From positions 1-46,105 of the forward strand of contig JADZAI010000079.1 in assembly GCA_020852655.1 (NCBI GenBank): DNA of 46,105 nt. Direction: 5' to 3'. Source of the DNA: Alphaproteobacteria bacterium (GTDB lineage Bacteria; Pseudomonadota; Alphaproteobacteria; Micropepsales; Micropepsaceae). A model generated the notes under the pieces. It made no database searches. It was not told the origin of the DNA and saw nothing but the letters and a program-made list of their open reading frames with translations. Of this stretch, positions 1-8,084 are shown piece after piece; the first letter of the stretch is position 1, and every line of letters starts with the position of its first letter. The position numbers were made by a program, and so were the translations under genes.

Positions 1-63
1 GCCTGAGTCTTTTGAGATTCGTGCACTGCCGCCGGCGACCCTCTGCGACGACACCGCCTCATC

Positions 64-128
64 CTGCAACCGCTCAGGCATGGGTCCCCCGGTCGCGGCG
101 CCTGCGGCGGCGCGCCGGAGGATGACAG
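64..128 (+). repeat. Family A intergenic hairpin repeat, copy 1
   Basis: About 65 bp beginning CTGCAACCGCTCAGGCATGG and ending in CGCCGGAGGATGACAG. The core reads GGGTCCCCCGGTC, then a GC-rich variable middle, then CGCCGGAGGATGACA. The same unit recurs near 247, 5941, 6055, 44641 and 44715, with diverged copies near 21373 and 21441, always between genes. It is REP-like: short, dispersed, non-coding and able to fold. Confidence 0.75.
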
Positions 129-246
129 TGCTGAGATGGTGGTGCGCGGTTTGATGGGGCGGGTGCTTTATGGCGAAGGCCCCCTTCCGGCCTATCGGGT
201 GTGGGCGTCCGGAGGGGCGGGTGTCGTTGAAGCGCCGGGGCGCATT

Positions 247-312
247 CTGCAACCGCTCAGGCATGGGTCCCCCGGTCGCGGCGCCTGGCGGCGGCGCGCC
301 GGAGGATGACAG
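247..312 (+). repeat. Family A intergenic hairpin repeat, copy 2
   Basis: Nearly identical to copy 1, including the flanking CTGCAACCGCTC, with one extra G in the middle. It has the same orientation about 180 bp away. The shared flank suggests that this pair arose by local duplication, unlike the other copies, which sit in inverted pairs. Confidence 0.75.
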
Positions 313-331
313 GTTGCGGGGCAGGGGTTGG

Positions 332-1621
332 CTAATAGCCCGCGGTGAGGCCGAGCGAGATGACGTTGCGCGTGGAGTTGCCGGCGATGGCGGAGGTGGT
401 TTCGTCGTAGAGGTAGTCGAGGTTCAGGCGGAAGTTCGGCGTGATGACGTAGTCGGCGCCGAGGCCGGCGAAGAAGCGCTTGTCGGTGCGGTCGCTGCCT
501 TCATAGGTGTCCCACTGATAGCCGGCGCGGCCGCGGATGAGCACCTGGCGCAGCGGTTCGTATTCGACCTGGAAGGCGACGCTGTCATGGGTGACCGGCG
601 AGGTCACCGACGCGCCGCCGACGATGGCGGTGCGCTCGGCGCCGAAATCGCGCCGGGCCTGGAGATGGAGCGAGACGAGCTCGGTCGCGAACCAGTCGAG
701 GCTGGCGCCATAGGTGAGGCCGGTCGTGTCGCCGGAGCCGGCATAGCTCTGCGCGGCGTAGCCGGCGAAGACCTCGCCGGTCAGCAAGCGGCTGAGTTCG
801 AACTGGAGGCCGGCGACGGCGCGCCAGCCGTCGCTGTTCGCGCTCTTGTCGTCGAAGCGCTGAAGATTGTAGCCGCCCTGCACGAAGACCGAGGTCGACG
901 GCGAGAAGTGCCAGCCGGCCCTCATGTCGAGATCGGCGACGGTGCCCGAGCGGAAATCCTGATCGACCTTGGTGCCGCCGAGCGTCGTGCGGTCGTCATA
1001 GTCGTAATAGGTGAGCGCCCCGTCGGCGCGGACGAACCAGCGGCCGGTGTCGTAGGTCACGCCGAGCGAGGCGGGGATGGCGAGGTAGCGCGCGAGGTCG
1101 ACATAGGGGTCGAAGGCGCCGCCGATGACGATGCCTTCGTTGGCGGAGTCGATCTCGCCATTGGTCGAGACGCCGATGCCGCCGCGGATGCGGACATAGT
1201 CGTCGGCCTGGACGGCGAAATCGAGGCCGCCGCGGGCATCGAACTGATCGAGGTCGCTGGCCTCGAAATACCAGGTCTGGGTCGCCTCGGCGTAGACGAG
1301 GAAGGAGTCGGGGCCGTCCGCGTTGACGGCGTCGATCCGGCCGCGGAGCTGGGCGAAGGGGGTCGCGACCGGCTCGACCGAGACGGTGGTGACGTTGTCG
1401 TCGTAGCCGCCGCGCAGGGTGGCCGTCGGCGTCACCTTCCAGGGGCCGGCCTGCATGCCGGGGCTGGCGTTGAAGCGGTCGAAGCGCTCGCCGACGCTGA
1501 CGGGATCGGGCGGCGCAGTGATCGGCCCTTCGGCGGCGCCGTCCTGCGCGCCGCGCAGCTCCTGCGCGGACGCCGCCACGGCGAGCGCAAGGCTGAAGGC
1601 AAGAAGGGCAAGGCGGCGCAT
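332..1621 (-). CDS. Outer-membrane beta-barrel protein of the EPS locus
   Basis: 429 residues. The N-terminus MRRLALLAFSLALAVAASAQ is a classical Sec signal peptide with probable cleavage after the Ala-rich end. The mature protein alternates short polar and aromatic strands (for example YDDNVTT, VFVQGGYNLQRF, FRLNLDYLYDET) and ends in LGLTAGY, typical of a 14-18 strand barrel. It resembles the outer-membrane beta-barrel family (BBP2_2 type) that accompanies Wza/Wzc genes in alphaproteobacterial EPS clusters. Known family members are thought to help polymer cross or attach to the outer membrane; their mechanism is not settled. It is divergent from the Wza-type gene, separated by 140 bp. The family call is good; the exact role is inferred from context. 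Confidence 0.8.
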   Translation of the reverse strand: MRRLALLAFSLALAVAASAQELRGAQDGAAEGPITAPPDPVSVGERFDRFNASPGMQAGPWKVTPTATLRGGYDDNVTTVSVEPVATPFAQLRGRIDAVNADGPDSFLVYAEATQTWYFEASDLDQFDARGGLDFAVQADDYVRIRGGIGVSTNGEIDSANEGIVIGGAFDPYVDLARYLAIPASLGVTYDTGRWFVRADGALTYYDYDDRTTLGGTKVDQDFRSGTVADLDMRAGWHFSPSTSVFVQGGYNLQRFDDKSANSDGWRAVAGLQFELSRLLTGEVFAGYAAQSYAGSGDTTGLTYGASLDWFATELVSLHLQARRDFGAERTAIVGGASVTSPVTHDSVAFQVEYEPLRQVLIRGRAGYQWDTYEGSDRTDKRFFAGLGADYVITPNFRLNLDYLYDETTSAIAGNSTRNVISLGLTAGY

Positions 1622-1674
1622 GAACGCAGACGCGCTCCGGGAATCGGGTCTGCGTTTACATGCGGTAACAATGG

Positions 1675-1689
1675 TTAAGAGCAGATTTA
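1675..1689. promoter_or_regulatory. Possible CtrA-like site between divergent EPS genes
   Basis: The 140-bp gap between the beta-barrel and export genes is AT-richer than its surroundings. It carries TTAA, seven bases, then TTTA, one mismatch from the TTAA-N7-TTAA element recognised by CtrA in many Alphaproteobacteria. A repeated TGGTTAAG occurs at 1672 and 1693. With one mismatch in an AT-rich gap this could be chance. Confidence 0.25.
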
Positions 1690-1761
1690 CCGTGGTTAAG
1701 GCCGGTGGGACAGGTCAGCGTTACCAGACGTTAAAGCCGCCGCCCTAGGCTCGTCCGCGGC

Positions 1762-2355
1762 ATGACCCTGACGACATCCCCCTGGAGCCGCGGCCTCGCC
1801 GCCGCGCTGATCGCCGCGACCATCACGGGCTGTTCGACCGACCCCATCCAGGTGGCGCAGGGCAGTACCGCCGAACGGGCGCTGGGCGGCAGCGAGGTCG
1901 CGACGATCGCGCCGGGCGACCGGGTGCGGCTGACGGTCTTCGGCGACCAGCAGATGAGCGGCGAATACGGCGTCGACGATGCCGGCGCGATCTCGGTGCC
2001 GCTGGCCGGGCCGGTGGCGGTCGCGGGGAAGACGCCGGTCGACGCGGCGAAGGCGATCGCCGGGGTGCTGCGGACGATGGGACTCTATCGCGACCCGCGC
2101 GTGACGGTGGAGGTGATGACGCTGGCGCCGTTCTATATCCTGGGTGAAGTGAACCGGCCGGGCGAATATCCCTATCGCCCCGGCATGTCGCTGTTCGCGG
2201 CGGTGGCGACGGCGGGCGGCTATACCTACCGGGCGGACAAGGCGACGGTCTATATCCGCAAGAGCACCGAGAATGTGGAGCGGGCCTACGAGCTGAACGC
2301 CGACATCGCCGTCATGCCCGGGGACCGCATCCGCATCCCCGAGCGGTATTTCTGA
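1762..2355 (+). CDS. Wza-type polysaccharide export lipoprotein
   Basis: 197 residues. A lipoprotein signal ends in the lipobox ITGC (Cys about residue 24), so the protein should be lipid-anchored, probably in the outer membrane. After it comes a polysaccharide export domain (GDRVRLTVFGDQQMSGEYGV, VTVEVMTLAPFYILGEVNRP) followed by one SLBB-like segment (GEYPYRPGMSLFAAVATAGGY). It is much shorter than E. coli Wza (about 380 residues), as is common for alphaproteobacterial export proteins with a single SLBB domain. Its expected role is forming the periplasmic and outer-membrane part of the export channel, working with the Wzc-like protein at 10809-12884. Its stop lies 2 bp from the convergent sugar transferase stop. 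Confidence 0.88.
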   Translation: MTLTTSPWSRGLAAALIAATITGCSTDPIQVAQGSTAERALGGSEVATIAPGDRVRLTVFGDQQMSGEYGVDDAGAISVPLAGPVAVAGKTPVDAAKAIAGVLRTMGLYRDPRVTVEVMTLAPFYILGEVNRPGEYPYRPGMSLFAAVATAGGYTYRADKATVYIRKSTENVERAYELNADIAVMPGDRIRIPERYF

Positions 2356-2357
2356 GG

Positions 2358-3137
2358 TCAGACCGCGGCGTAGCCGAAGAGCACGGCGGGGATCGTCAGG
2401 ACCATGATCTTGACGTCCTGCCACAGCGAGAAGGTGCGGATATATTCGAGGTCGCAGGCGACGCGGCCGCGGGCATGGCCCTCGTCGGCAATCTCGCCGC
2501 GGAAGCCGCGCACCTGGGCGAGGCCGGTCATGCCGGGACGCACGATGTGGCGGGCGAAATATTCCGGAACCAGGTCCTCGTAGCGGACGCCCATCGCATG
2601 CATGCCGAGGACGTGGGCGCGCGGGCCGACGAGCGACATGTCGCCCTTCAGGACGTTGATGAGCTGGGGCAGTTCGTCGAGCGAATATTTGCGGATGAAG
2701 CGGCCGACGGCGGTCACGCGCGGGTCGTTCTGGACGGTGTGGGCGATGCCGCTGTTGTCCTGAAGGTCCACATACATCGAGCGGAACTTGTAAAGGCGGA
2801 AGGGCGCGTTGCCGCGGCCCCAGCGGCGCTGGGCGAAGAAGACCGGGCCGCGGCTCGTCAGCTTCACCGCAGCGGCGACCGCGAGGAGCACCGGCGAGAG
2901 CAGCAGGAGCAGCGTCGCGGCGACCGCGATGTCCATGCCGCGCTTCAGGGCGAAGGCGGCGGCCTTGGTCTTGCGTTCGGCGAAAGGCCGGCGGAGGAGG
3001 ACGGTCGTCGACGTGACGTCGGCGCCGATGTTAAGCATAGTCGAGACGCCGAGGTCGCTCATCGTCAATGGAACCCGACGAATGGCAGAATTCGAGAACG
3101 ACTTGTCTGTCCTCTTGCCTGTCGTCTGAATATTCAT
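2358..3137 (-). CDS. Priming sugar transferase (undecaprenyl-phosphate glycosyl-1-phosphate transferase)
   Basis: 259 residues, bacterial sugar transferase family (ExoY/WcaJ catalytic domain). After about 60 poorly conserved residues there is a single hydrophobic segment (MDIAVAATLLLLLSPVLLAV). The diagnostic blocks follow: GPVFFAQRRWGRG, LYKFRSMY, NDPRVTAVGRFIRKYSLDEL, PQLINVLKGDMSLVGPR and RPGMTGLAQVRGFRGE. It lacks the multi-pass N-terminal domain of WbaP/WcaJ, so it is the small monotopic type. It transfers a sugar-1-phosphate from a nucleotide sugar to undecaprenyl phosphate at the cytoplasmic membrane, starting the repeat unit. The start gives a long disordered-looking N-terminus; internal Met residues are alternatives. 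Confidence 0.88.
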   Translation of the reverse strand: MNIQTTGKRTDKSFSNSAIRRVPLTMSDLGVSTMLNIGADVTSTTVLLRRPFAERKTKAAAFALKRGMDIAVAATLLLLLSPVLLAVAAAVKLTSRGPVFFAQRRWGRGNAPFRLYKFRSMYVDLQDNSGIAHTVQNDPRVTAVGRFIRKYSLDELPQLINVLKGDMSLVGPRAHVLGMHAMGVRYEDLVPEYFARHIVRPGMTGLAQVRGFRGEIADEGHARGRVACDLEYIRTFSLWQDVKIMVLTIPAVLFGYAAV

Positions 3138-3229
3138 GGCAGTCCGAATTCCCCGACCGAAGCGTCCGATTTCGGAACGCTGATGCCTTCAGGGCTTCAA
3201 AGGGCGTGCCACGTGCCAATGTGCTGTAT

Positions 3230-3256
3230 TTGACTCAACTCAGGCAGCATTATTCA
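3230..3256 (+). promoter_or_regulatory. Candidate promoter upstream of the GMC oxidoreductase
   Basis: Within the AT-rich divergent gap 3138-3337 there is TTGACT at 3230-3235 and TATTCA at 3251-3256. The 15-bp spacer is short, so the true -10 may lie a few bases further right in the run of T and A. The direction suits the gene starting at 3338. This is motif reading only. Confidence 0.3.
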
Positions 3257-3337
3257 TTTATTTACCCTAACGCCGCCGGGGTTTGTGGTTAACGCGGTGC
3301 GACACGCGCTGTTAAGCGGCGCGTGCGATGGCTGGGC

Positions 3338-4939
3338 ATGTCCATTTCCGATGAGGCGGATGCGCTGAACGGCCGGCCGGCGGATGTCGCCGTGGTCGGC
3401 GCCGGTCCGTGCGGGCTCATGGCGGCGCTGGGCCTCGCGGATGCGGGGATGGAGGTGGCGCTGCTGGAGTCGGGCGAGGCGGCGCAGGGCTCAAGCGATG
3501 CCGAGATCGCCGATCCCGCACGCCATGCGCCGATGAGGCTGGCGGTGAAGCGGGGCCTCGGCGGGACGTCGCGTCTGTGGGGCGGACGGGCGGTCGCGTT
3601 CGATGCGGCCGACTTCGCGCGCTGGCCGTTCGGCGCGGACGAGGTGGCGCCGTGGTATCCGGCGGCGTGCGATTTCCTGGATTGCGGGCCGGCGGTGTTC
3701 ACGGAAGCCTGGCCCGAGGCGCTGCCGGGGCTCGACGGCCTGGCGCTCGACCGGCTGGAGCGCTGGTGCGCGCATCCCGACATGTGGCGACGACACGGCG
3801 CGCGGGTAACGGCGCATCCGCGCATCCGCGTGTGCAACGATGCGACGGTGCTGAAGGTCATCGTGGACGGCGGCGCGGTGTCGGGGCTGGAGCTGGCAGG
3901 CGGGCGCACGGTGCGGGCGCGCGCCTATGTGCTGGCGGCGGGGGGCGTCGAGACGGCGCGGCTGATGCTGGCGAGCCGGACGGAGCGCCCTGCCCTGTTC
4001 GGCGGGCCGGAGGGGCCGCTCGGGCGCTTCTATATGGGACATCTGTTCGGCTCGATCGCCGACATCCGCTTCCTGCGCGCCGGCGACGACGCGCGCTTCG
4101 ATTTCCACAAGGATGCGTCGGGCCGCTATGTGCGGCGGCGCTTCATGCTGGACGACGACACGCAGGCGCGGCTGGGCGTTATGAACATGGCGGCGTGGCC
4201 GGAGCTACCGGAACTCTACGATCCCGCGCATCGCAGCGGCATCCTCTCGCTCGCCTATCTGGCGCTGCGCATGCCGGTGCTGGGGCCGCGGCTGATGGCG
4301 GAGGCGATCCGGCAGCGCAAGATCGGCGACGGGCCGGCGCGGATCGGCGCGCATCTGTGGAATATCCTGCGCGGCGCCCCGGAGGCAGCGCTGTTCGCGT
4401 CGCGCTTCATGGCGGCGCGCTATGCGGCGAAGGTGCGGATGCCGGGCTTCTTCGTGCGCAATGCGGCGCGGCGCTATGCCTTCCACTTCCACGCCGAGCA
4501 GGCGCCGGACGCGGCGAGCACCGTGACGCTGAGCACGGCGCGCGATGCACTGGGGATGCCGCGGGCGAAGATAGATCTGAGATTCGGCGCGGGCGATGCG
4601 GAGTCGATCCTGAAGACGCATGACGCGATGGCGGCGCGGCTGAAGGCGGCGGCGCTGGCGGAGATCGAGCATCGTCTGCCGGAGGCCGAGCGCGCCGCGG
4701 CGATCCTGGCGCAGGCGTCGGACGGGTTTCACCAGGCCGGGACGGCGCGGATGGCGGACGATCCGCGGGCCGGTGTCGTCGACCGCGACGCGCGGGTGCA
4801 CGGCGTCGCGAATCTGTTCCTGGCGGGGTCGGCGATCCTGCCGAGCTCAGGCCAGGCCAATCCGACGCTGCTGGCGGTGGCGCTGGCCGGGCGGCTGGCG
4901 GCGCATCTGAAGCAGGCGCTACCCGCCCTGCCCGCCTGA
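3338..4939 (+). CDS. GMC-family FAD-dependent oxidoreductase in the EPS locus
   Basis: About 533 residues from ATG 3338; an in-frame GTG at 3323 is the alternative start. The N-terminal dinucleotide fold reads VVGAGPCGLMAALGLADAG, followed by RGLGGTSRLWGGRAV, typical of GMC enzymes. The C-terminal GMC domain carries DGFHQAGTARM and SSGQANPTLLAVALA, supplying the usual His and Asn of the active site. There is no export signal, so it should act in the cytoplasm or at the inner membrane face. GMC enzymes oxidise alcohol groups, often of sugars; here the substrate may be a lipid-linked or nucleotide sugar intermediate, which is inference. Its last 21 bp overlap the convergent aldo/keto reductase gene, so the two transcripts must run through each other. 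Confidence 0.82.
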   Translation: MSISDEADALNGRPADVAVVGAGPCGLMAALGLADAGMEVALLESGEAAQGSSDAEIADPARHAPMRLAVKRGLGGTSRLWGGRAVAFDAADFARWPFGADEVAPWYPAACDFLDCGPAVFTEAWPEALPGLDGLALDRLERWCAHPDMWRRHGARVTAHPRIRVCNDATVLKVIVDGGAVSGLELAGGRTVRARAYVLAAGGVETARLMLASRTERPALFGGPEGPLGRFYMGHLFGSIADIRFLRAGDDARFDFHKDASGRYVRRRFMLDDDTQARLGVMNMAAWPELPELYDPAHRSGILSLAYLALRMPVLGPRLMAEAIRQRKIGDGPARIGAHLWNILRGAPEAALFASRFMAARYAAKVRMPGFFVRNAARRYAFHFHAEQAPDAASTVTLSTARDALGMPRAKIDLRFGAGDAESILKTHDAMAARLKAAALAEIEHRLPEAERAAAILAQASDGFHQAGTARMADDPRAGVVDRDARVHGVANLFLAGSAILPSSGQANPTLLAVALAGRLAAHLKQALPALPA

Positions 4940-5872
4940 GGCGCCGCTCGCCGCGACCAGGCGATCGACGGCAGCCACGAGACCGGGGTCCGGCGGGCGC
5001 GAGGCGAGCGCGGCGTTAGCGGCGAGATGGCCGGCGGCATAGCCCGACGCGATGACGACACCGTTCGGGTTCGCCGCGAAGGCATAGGCCATCAGCAGCG
5101 CCGCGGGGTCTTCATAGCCGAGCGCCGCGATGGCAGTGTGGAAGGCGGCATCGTTCTTCATCATCTCGCGCAGCTTCGAGAGCGCGCCGGTAACGCCGAA
5201 GACGGAGTGGGTGATCGTGAACGGCGCCGCGGCGGCGGCCGCGCGGAGGCCGCGGTCGAAGGGCGAGTTGGCGACCTGGGCGATGTCGAACGGGAAGCCC
5301 TGTGCCGCCGCGGCCGTGCAGATTTCGGCGGCCCCGGCGATGGCGGTGCGCGCGGCGAGGCCCTGGTCGCGAATGTCGGCGACGGCGCGCGCGACGTCCT
5401 CGTTGGCGATGTCCTCAAGCGAGGGATCGTGCAAGGCGAGCATCGCGACGCTGTCGACGCCGAGGCGTTCGAGGCTGCGGAAGACGCTGACGCGGATCGT
5501 CTCGGCATCGAGCGGAAGGCGCTCGGCCGCGGCGGGGCGGAGGCGCTTCGCCAGCGGGCGGAGCGCCGGGATGGCGGCGATGAGCGGACGGGCGATTGCC
5601 GCGACGGCGCGCTTCAGCGGATGGGCCGGCGGGGCGACGAGGCCGACCTTGGTGGCGATCGCGACATCCACGCCGCGCAGCGCCGCGCCCAGAATTTCCT
5701 CGGCCTTGCCGTCGCCATAGGACGGCGCGACGTCGAACCAGGTGACGCCGGCACGCAAGGCCCGCTCGATCGCCACCCGGCCGCGCTTGGGCGAAACCCG
5801 CGAGCCGAGCGAGGCGCAGCCGAAGCCGAGCGCCGAGACCGGGCCGATGCCTTCACAGGGAACGGTGCGCAT
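4919..5872 (-). CDS. Aldo/keto reductase in the EPS locus
   Basis: 317 residues. A TIM-barrel aldo/keto reductase: TWFDVAPSYGDGKAEEILG supplies the catalytic Asp and Tyr, IATKVG the Lys, and AMLALHDPS the His, so the catalytic tetrad is complete. The C-terminal NADPH-binding segment is present but less typical, ending in a Gly-rich tail. The first codons (MRTVPCEGIGPVSALGFGCASLG) match family N-termini, supporting the ATG at 5872. It converges on the GMC oxidoreductase with a 21-bp overlap. An oxidoreductase and a reductase side by side in an EPS locus suggest stepwise oxidation and reduction of a sugar, but no substrate can be read from the sequence. Confidence 0.82.
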   Translation of the reverse strand: MRTVPCEGIGPVSALGFGCASLGSRVSPKRGRVAIERALRAGVTWFDVAPSYGDGKAEEILGAALRGVDVAIATKVGLVAPPAHPLKRAVAAIARPLIAAIPALRPLAKRLRPAAAERLPLDAETIRVSVFRSLERLGVDSVAMLALHDPSLEDIANEDVARAVADIRDQGLAARTAIAGAAEICTAAAAQGFPFDIAQVANSPFDRGLRAAAAAAPFTITHSVFGVTGALSKLREMMKNDAAFHTAIAALGYEDPAALLMAYAFAANPNGVVIASGYAAGHLAANAALASRPPDPGLVAAVDRLVAASGASGGQGG

Positions 5873-5940
5873 CAGGGCGATTTCCGGCGGGCCATGGGGT
5901 GGGGTTATACGGGAGATGCTTAGAAGTGTTTGACCGCTTT

Positions 5941-5995
5941 TGTCATCCTCCGGGCACCGCGGAGCGGCGAACCGGGGGAGCCATGCCTGAGCGGA
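5941..5995 (-). repeat. Family A intergenic repeat, copy 3 (left arm of inverted pair)
   Basis: Begins TGTCATCCTCCGGG and ends GGGGGAGCCATGCCTGAG, the reverse complement of the family unit. It pairs with copy 4 about 60 bp to the right, forming an inverted pair in the gap between the aldo/keto reductase and glycosyltransferase genes. Confidence 0.7.
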
Positions 5996-6054
5996 TGAGG
6001 ATCGGAGAAAAGTGTTTCCGTACCGCTGAACCGTCAGTGCACCATCTTGAAGGA

Positions 6055-6109
6055 CTCAGGCATGGGTCCCCCGGTCGCGGCGCCTCCGGCGGCGCGCCGG
6101 AGGATGACA
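6055..6109 (+). repeat. Family A intergenic repeat, copy 4 (right arm of inverted pair)
   Basis: CTCAGGCATGGGTCCCCCGG through CGCCGGAGGATGACA, inverted relative to copy 3. It lies immediately downstream of the leftward glycosyltransferase stop at 6130, so the folded transcript could act as an RNA-stabilising or terminating 3' structure. Confidence 0.72.
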
Positions 6110-6129
6110 AAATTGGGGAGCGCGAAGCG

Positions 6130-7374
6130 CTACTCTGCGGCGGCCATCGGTGTCGTTGCGGGCATTTCGGGGGCGCGGCCGGGGCGGGCGATGTCGGTCA
6201 AGGCGGTGAAGAGGCGGCCGAGCTGGTTGGTGACGGACCACGGCACGATCTTGGCGTGGACCGCCTGCGGATCGGTGCGGCCGGTGCGGATCTCGGACCA
6301 TTGTTCGAGGATCGCGCCGGTGACCATCGCTTCGGATTCCTCGACCGTCGCGCCGCGTTCGACCATGCGGCCGTTGACGCCCTGCTCTATCACCTGGTCG
6401 AATTGCGGCAGGCGCAAGCCCCCGAAGGGACGGCCGCTCGACAGCAATTCGAGCAGGAAGCACGGCATGCCTTCCCAGTGCGAGACGAGGATGCCCATAT
6501 GGACCTGGCGCATCACGGCGGCGACGCCTTCGGGCAGCAGCGCGCCGTGGCGCACGGTGCAGGCTTCGATCGCCGCAAATTCCGGGAAGCGGTACGGATC
6601 GGCCGAGCCGCAGAAATGGAATTCGAAGGCGCCGCCGAGCACCTCATGCAGGCGCCGCGCGACGCGGAACATCAGCGCCGGATCCTTGAACTCGTCGAGG
6701 CGGCCGGCATAGACGAGCTTCAACTTACCATCGGTGAGATCGAACGGCGTCGGGCGGAAGAGATCGGTGTCGACCGAGACCGTCAGCACCTCGGCCTTCT
6801 TCACCTGCGACGGGTGGCGCTCGGCGATGCGCTCCCTCAGCTTCGGCGTTACCGTGAAGATGCGCTTGGCGAGGCGGAAGGCGAGCCATTCGGCGGTGTC
6901 GTTGATCCACCAGTAGCGGCTGAGGATCGAGTCCATCTTGTCGCCCTTGGGATCGCCCTCGTTGTGCACCATGACGACGAGCGGGCAGCCGAGGGCGCGG
7001 GCGAGCAGCGCGAATTCAAAGCGTTCGACTTCCGCCGAGGCGGCCTCGCCTTTGATCATCTTCCGGATGCGCGGCAGGTAGTAAGCCATCGCCTTGGCGA
7101 AGCGGAAGGTGACCGAGTTGCCGACGGACTTCGCCGCGGTCGTCTGTTCGGACGCCGGGATATGCATGACCGGCACGAAGTCGATCTCGCGGCCGGCGAC
7201 GTTCAGCACATGCTTGCGGCCGAGTTCGAGGTCGCCGAAATCGTCGATCCCCACCATCAGGATGCGCATATGCGCCGGATGGCGGCGGAGCAGCTGGCGC
7301 ACATGGGTTTCCATGCCGCCGACTTTCGAGCCGCGCGGATCCATGCCGTGGATGAGGACGAGACGCTGGTTCAT
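6130..7374 (-). CDS. Glycosyltransferase family 4 (GT-B fold)
   Basis: 414 residues. The N-terminal part has the opening VLIHGMDPRGSKVGGMETHV, the Gly-rich loop and conserved GGxE-like contact of GT4 enzymes. The C-terminal half has KLKLVYAGRLDEFKDPALMF and the E-x7-E motif in SHWEGMPCFLLELLSSGRP, which binds the nucleotide of the sugar donor. There is no signal peptide; it is a cytoplasmic or membrane-associated retaining transferase. It overlaps the upstream methyltransferase by 4 bp (ATGA), so the two are translationally coupled in one leftward operon. Its role is probably adding a sugar to the lipid-linked EPS repeat unit; donor and linkage cannot be told. Confidence 0.85.
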   Translation of the reverse strand: MNQRLVLIHGMDPRGSKVGGMETHVRQLLRRHPAHMRILMVGIDDFGDLELGRKHVLNVAGREIDFVPVMHIPASEQTTAAKSVGNSVTFRFAKAMAYYLPRIRKMIKGEAASAEVERFEFALLARALGCPLVVMVHNEGDPKGDKMDSILSRYWWINDTAEWLAFRLAKRIFTVTPKLRERIAERHPSQVKKAEVLTVSVDTDLFRPTPFDLTDGKLKLVYAGRLDEFKDPALMFRVARRLHEVLGGAFEFHFCGSADPYRFPEFAAIEACTVRHGALLPEGVAAVMRQVHMGILVSHWEGMPCFLLELLSSGRPFGGLRLPQFDQVIEQGVNGRMVERGATVEESEAMVTGAILEQWSEIRTGRTDPQAVHAKIVPWSVTNQLGRLFTALTDIARPGRAPEMPATTPMAAAE

Positions 7375-8027
7375 CGGATTGCAATCAACGATTTGGTGAG
7401 ACCGAAGACACGCTCGCGTTCGATGCGGGCGTCAGGGAAGAGATGGCCGAAACGTCTGAAGTCGAGCAGGTTCGAGTCCTCGACGAAGCGCATCGCGTCA
7501 TCCACCGTCTCCGCCTTCGGAAAGGCGCCGAGCCCGCGGCGCATGAGCTTTTTCACGCGCATGGGTTCGGGCAGCCAGTGGAAGAAGAGCGCGCGGAAAT
7601 GCGGCTCCATCGGGAACCAGTAATTCGGCGTCTGCACGAAATAGCGCGGCGCGAGGCGGCGCACCTCGCGCGCCATGGCGCTCATGTCGTTCCAGCGGCC
7701 GACATGTTCCATGACGGAGTTAGAATGGACGACGTCGAAGCTGTTGTCGGCGAAGCCGCTCATGTTGCGGCAGTCTCCCTGGAGCGAGACGAAGCGGTTG
7801 TCGTCGATGCGCTCGGGCTGGATGTTAACCGTCGTGAAGCTGAGATTGCGCCCGGCCCAGACGGGTTCGAGGTCGAGCCAGTAATCACGATTGCCGCCCA
7901 TATCGAGCACGCGGCAATGGCCGCGCTCGGCGATCACCGCGTCGGCGATCTCGACGAAGCGCTTGAGCCGGCGGGCGCGGTAACCCGTCTGCGCGCCCCA
8001 ATGTTCCTCGCCGACCCGGCCGCCCAA
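7371..8027 (-). CDS. SAM-dependent methyltransferase (type 11)
   Basis: 218 residues. Motif I reads CRVLDMGGNRDYW, close to the Gly-rich SAM-binding loop. An acidic residue follows the second strand, and FADNSFDVVHSNSVMEHVG matches the motif IV region of Methyltransf_11 enzymes. There is no membrane segment. It is coupled to the downstream glycosyltransferase by an ATGA overlap, so methylation of a sugar or of the growing glycan is the natural guess. The divergent GH10 gene starts 57 bp away, so both promoters lie in a very small gap. The specific acceptor is unknown. Confidence 0.8.
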   Translation of the reverse strand: MGGRVGEEHWGAQTGYRARRLKRFVEIADAVIAERGHCRVLDMGGNRDYWLDLEPVWAGRNLSFTTVNIQPERIDDNRFVSLQGDCRNMSGFADNSFDVVHSNSVMEHVGRWNDMSAMAREVRRLAPRYFVQTPNYWFPMEPHFRALFFHWLPEPMRVKKLMRRGLGAFPKAETVDDAMRFVEDSNLLDFRRFGHLFPDARIERERVFGLTKSLIAIR

Positions 8028-8084
8028 GCTCTGAATTCCTTAATGTTGCAGGGGTAACTGATAGCCGGTCCGGGTTAAGGGAGC

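Larger units (their letters stand above)
1..331. other. Gene-free left edge carrying two direct repeats
   Basis: No convincing gene starts or ends here. The stretch lies downstream of the leftward beta-barrel gene and holds two direct copies of the family A intergenic repeat listed separately. Long open frames crossing it run antisense to the beta-barrel gene and show no protein-family character. Whatever lies left of the window is unknown. Confidence 0.6.

Noticed and set aside
64..312. Start of a CRISPR array
   Set aside because: Two repeats of about 65 bp, 180 bp apart, related to dispersed copies elsewhere. No regular short spacers and no cas genes.
170..1678. 502-codon open frame antisense to the beta-barrel gene
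   Set aside because: Composition is Ala/Gly/Asp/Val-repetitive and the opposite strand encodes a signal peptide and barrel strands.
3138..3322. Small genes in the AT-rich divergent gap
   Set aside because: Short open frames here have no ribosome binding site or conserved-looking sequence; a promoter region is more likely.
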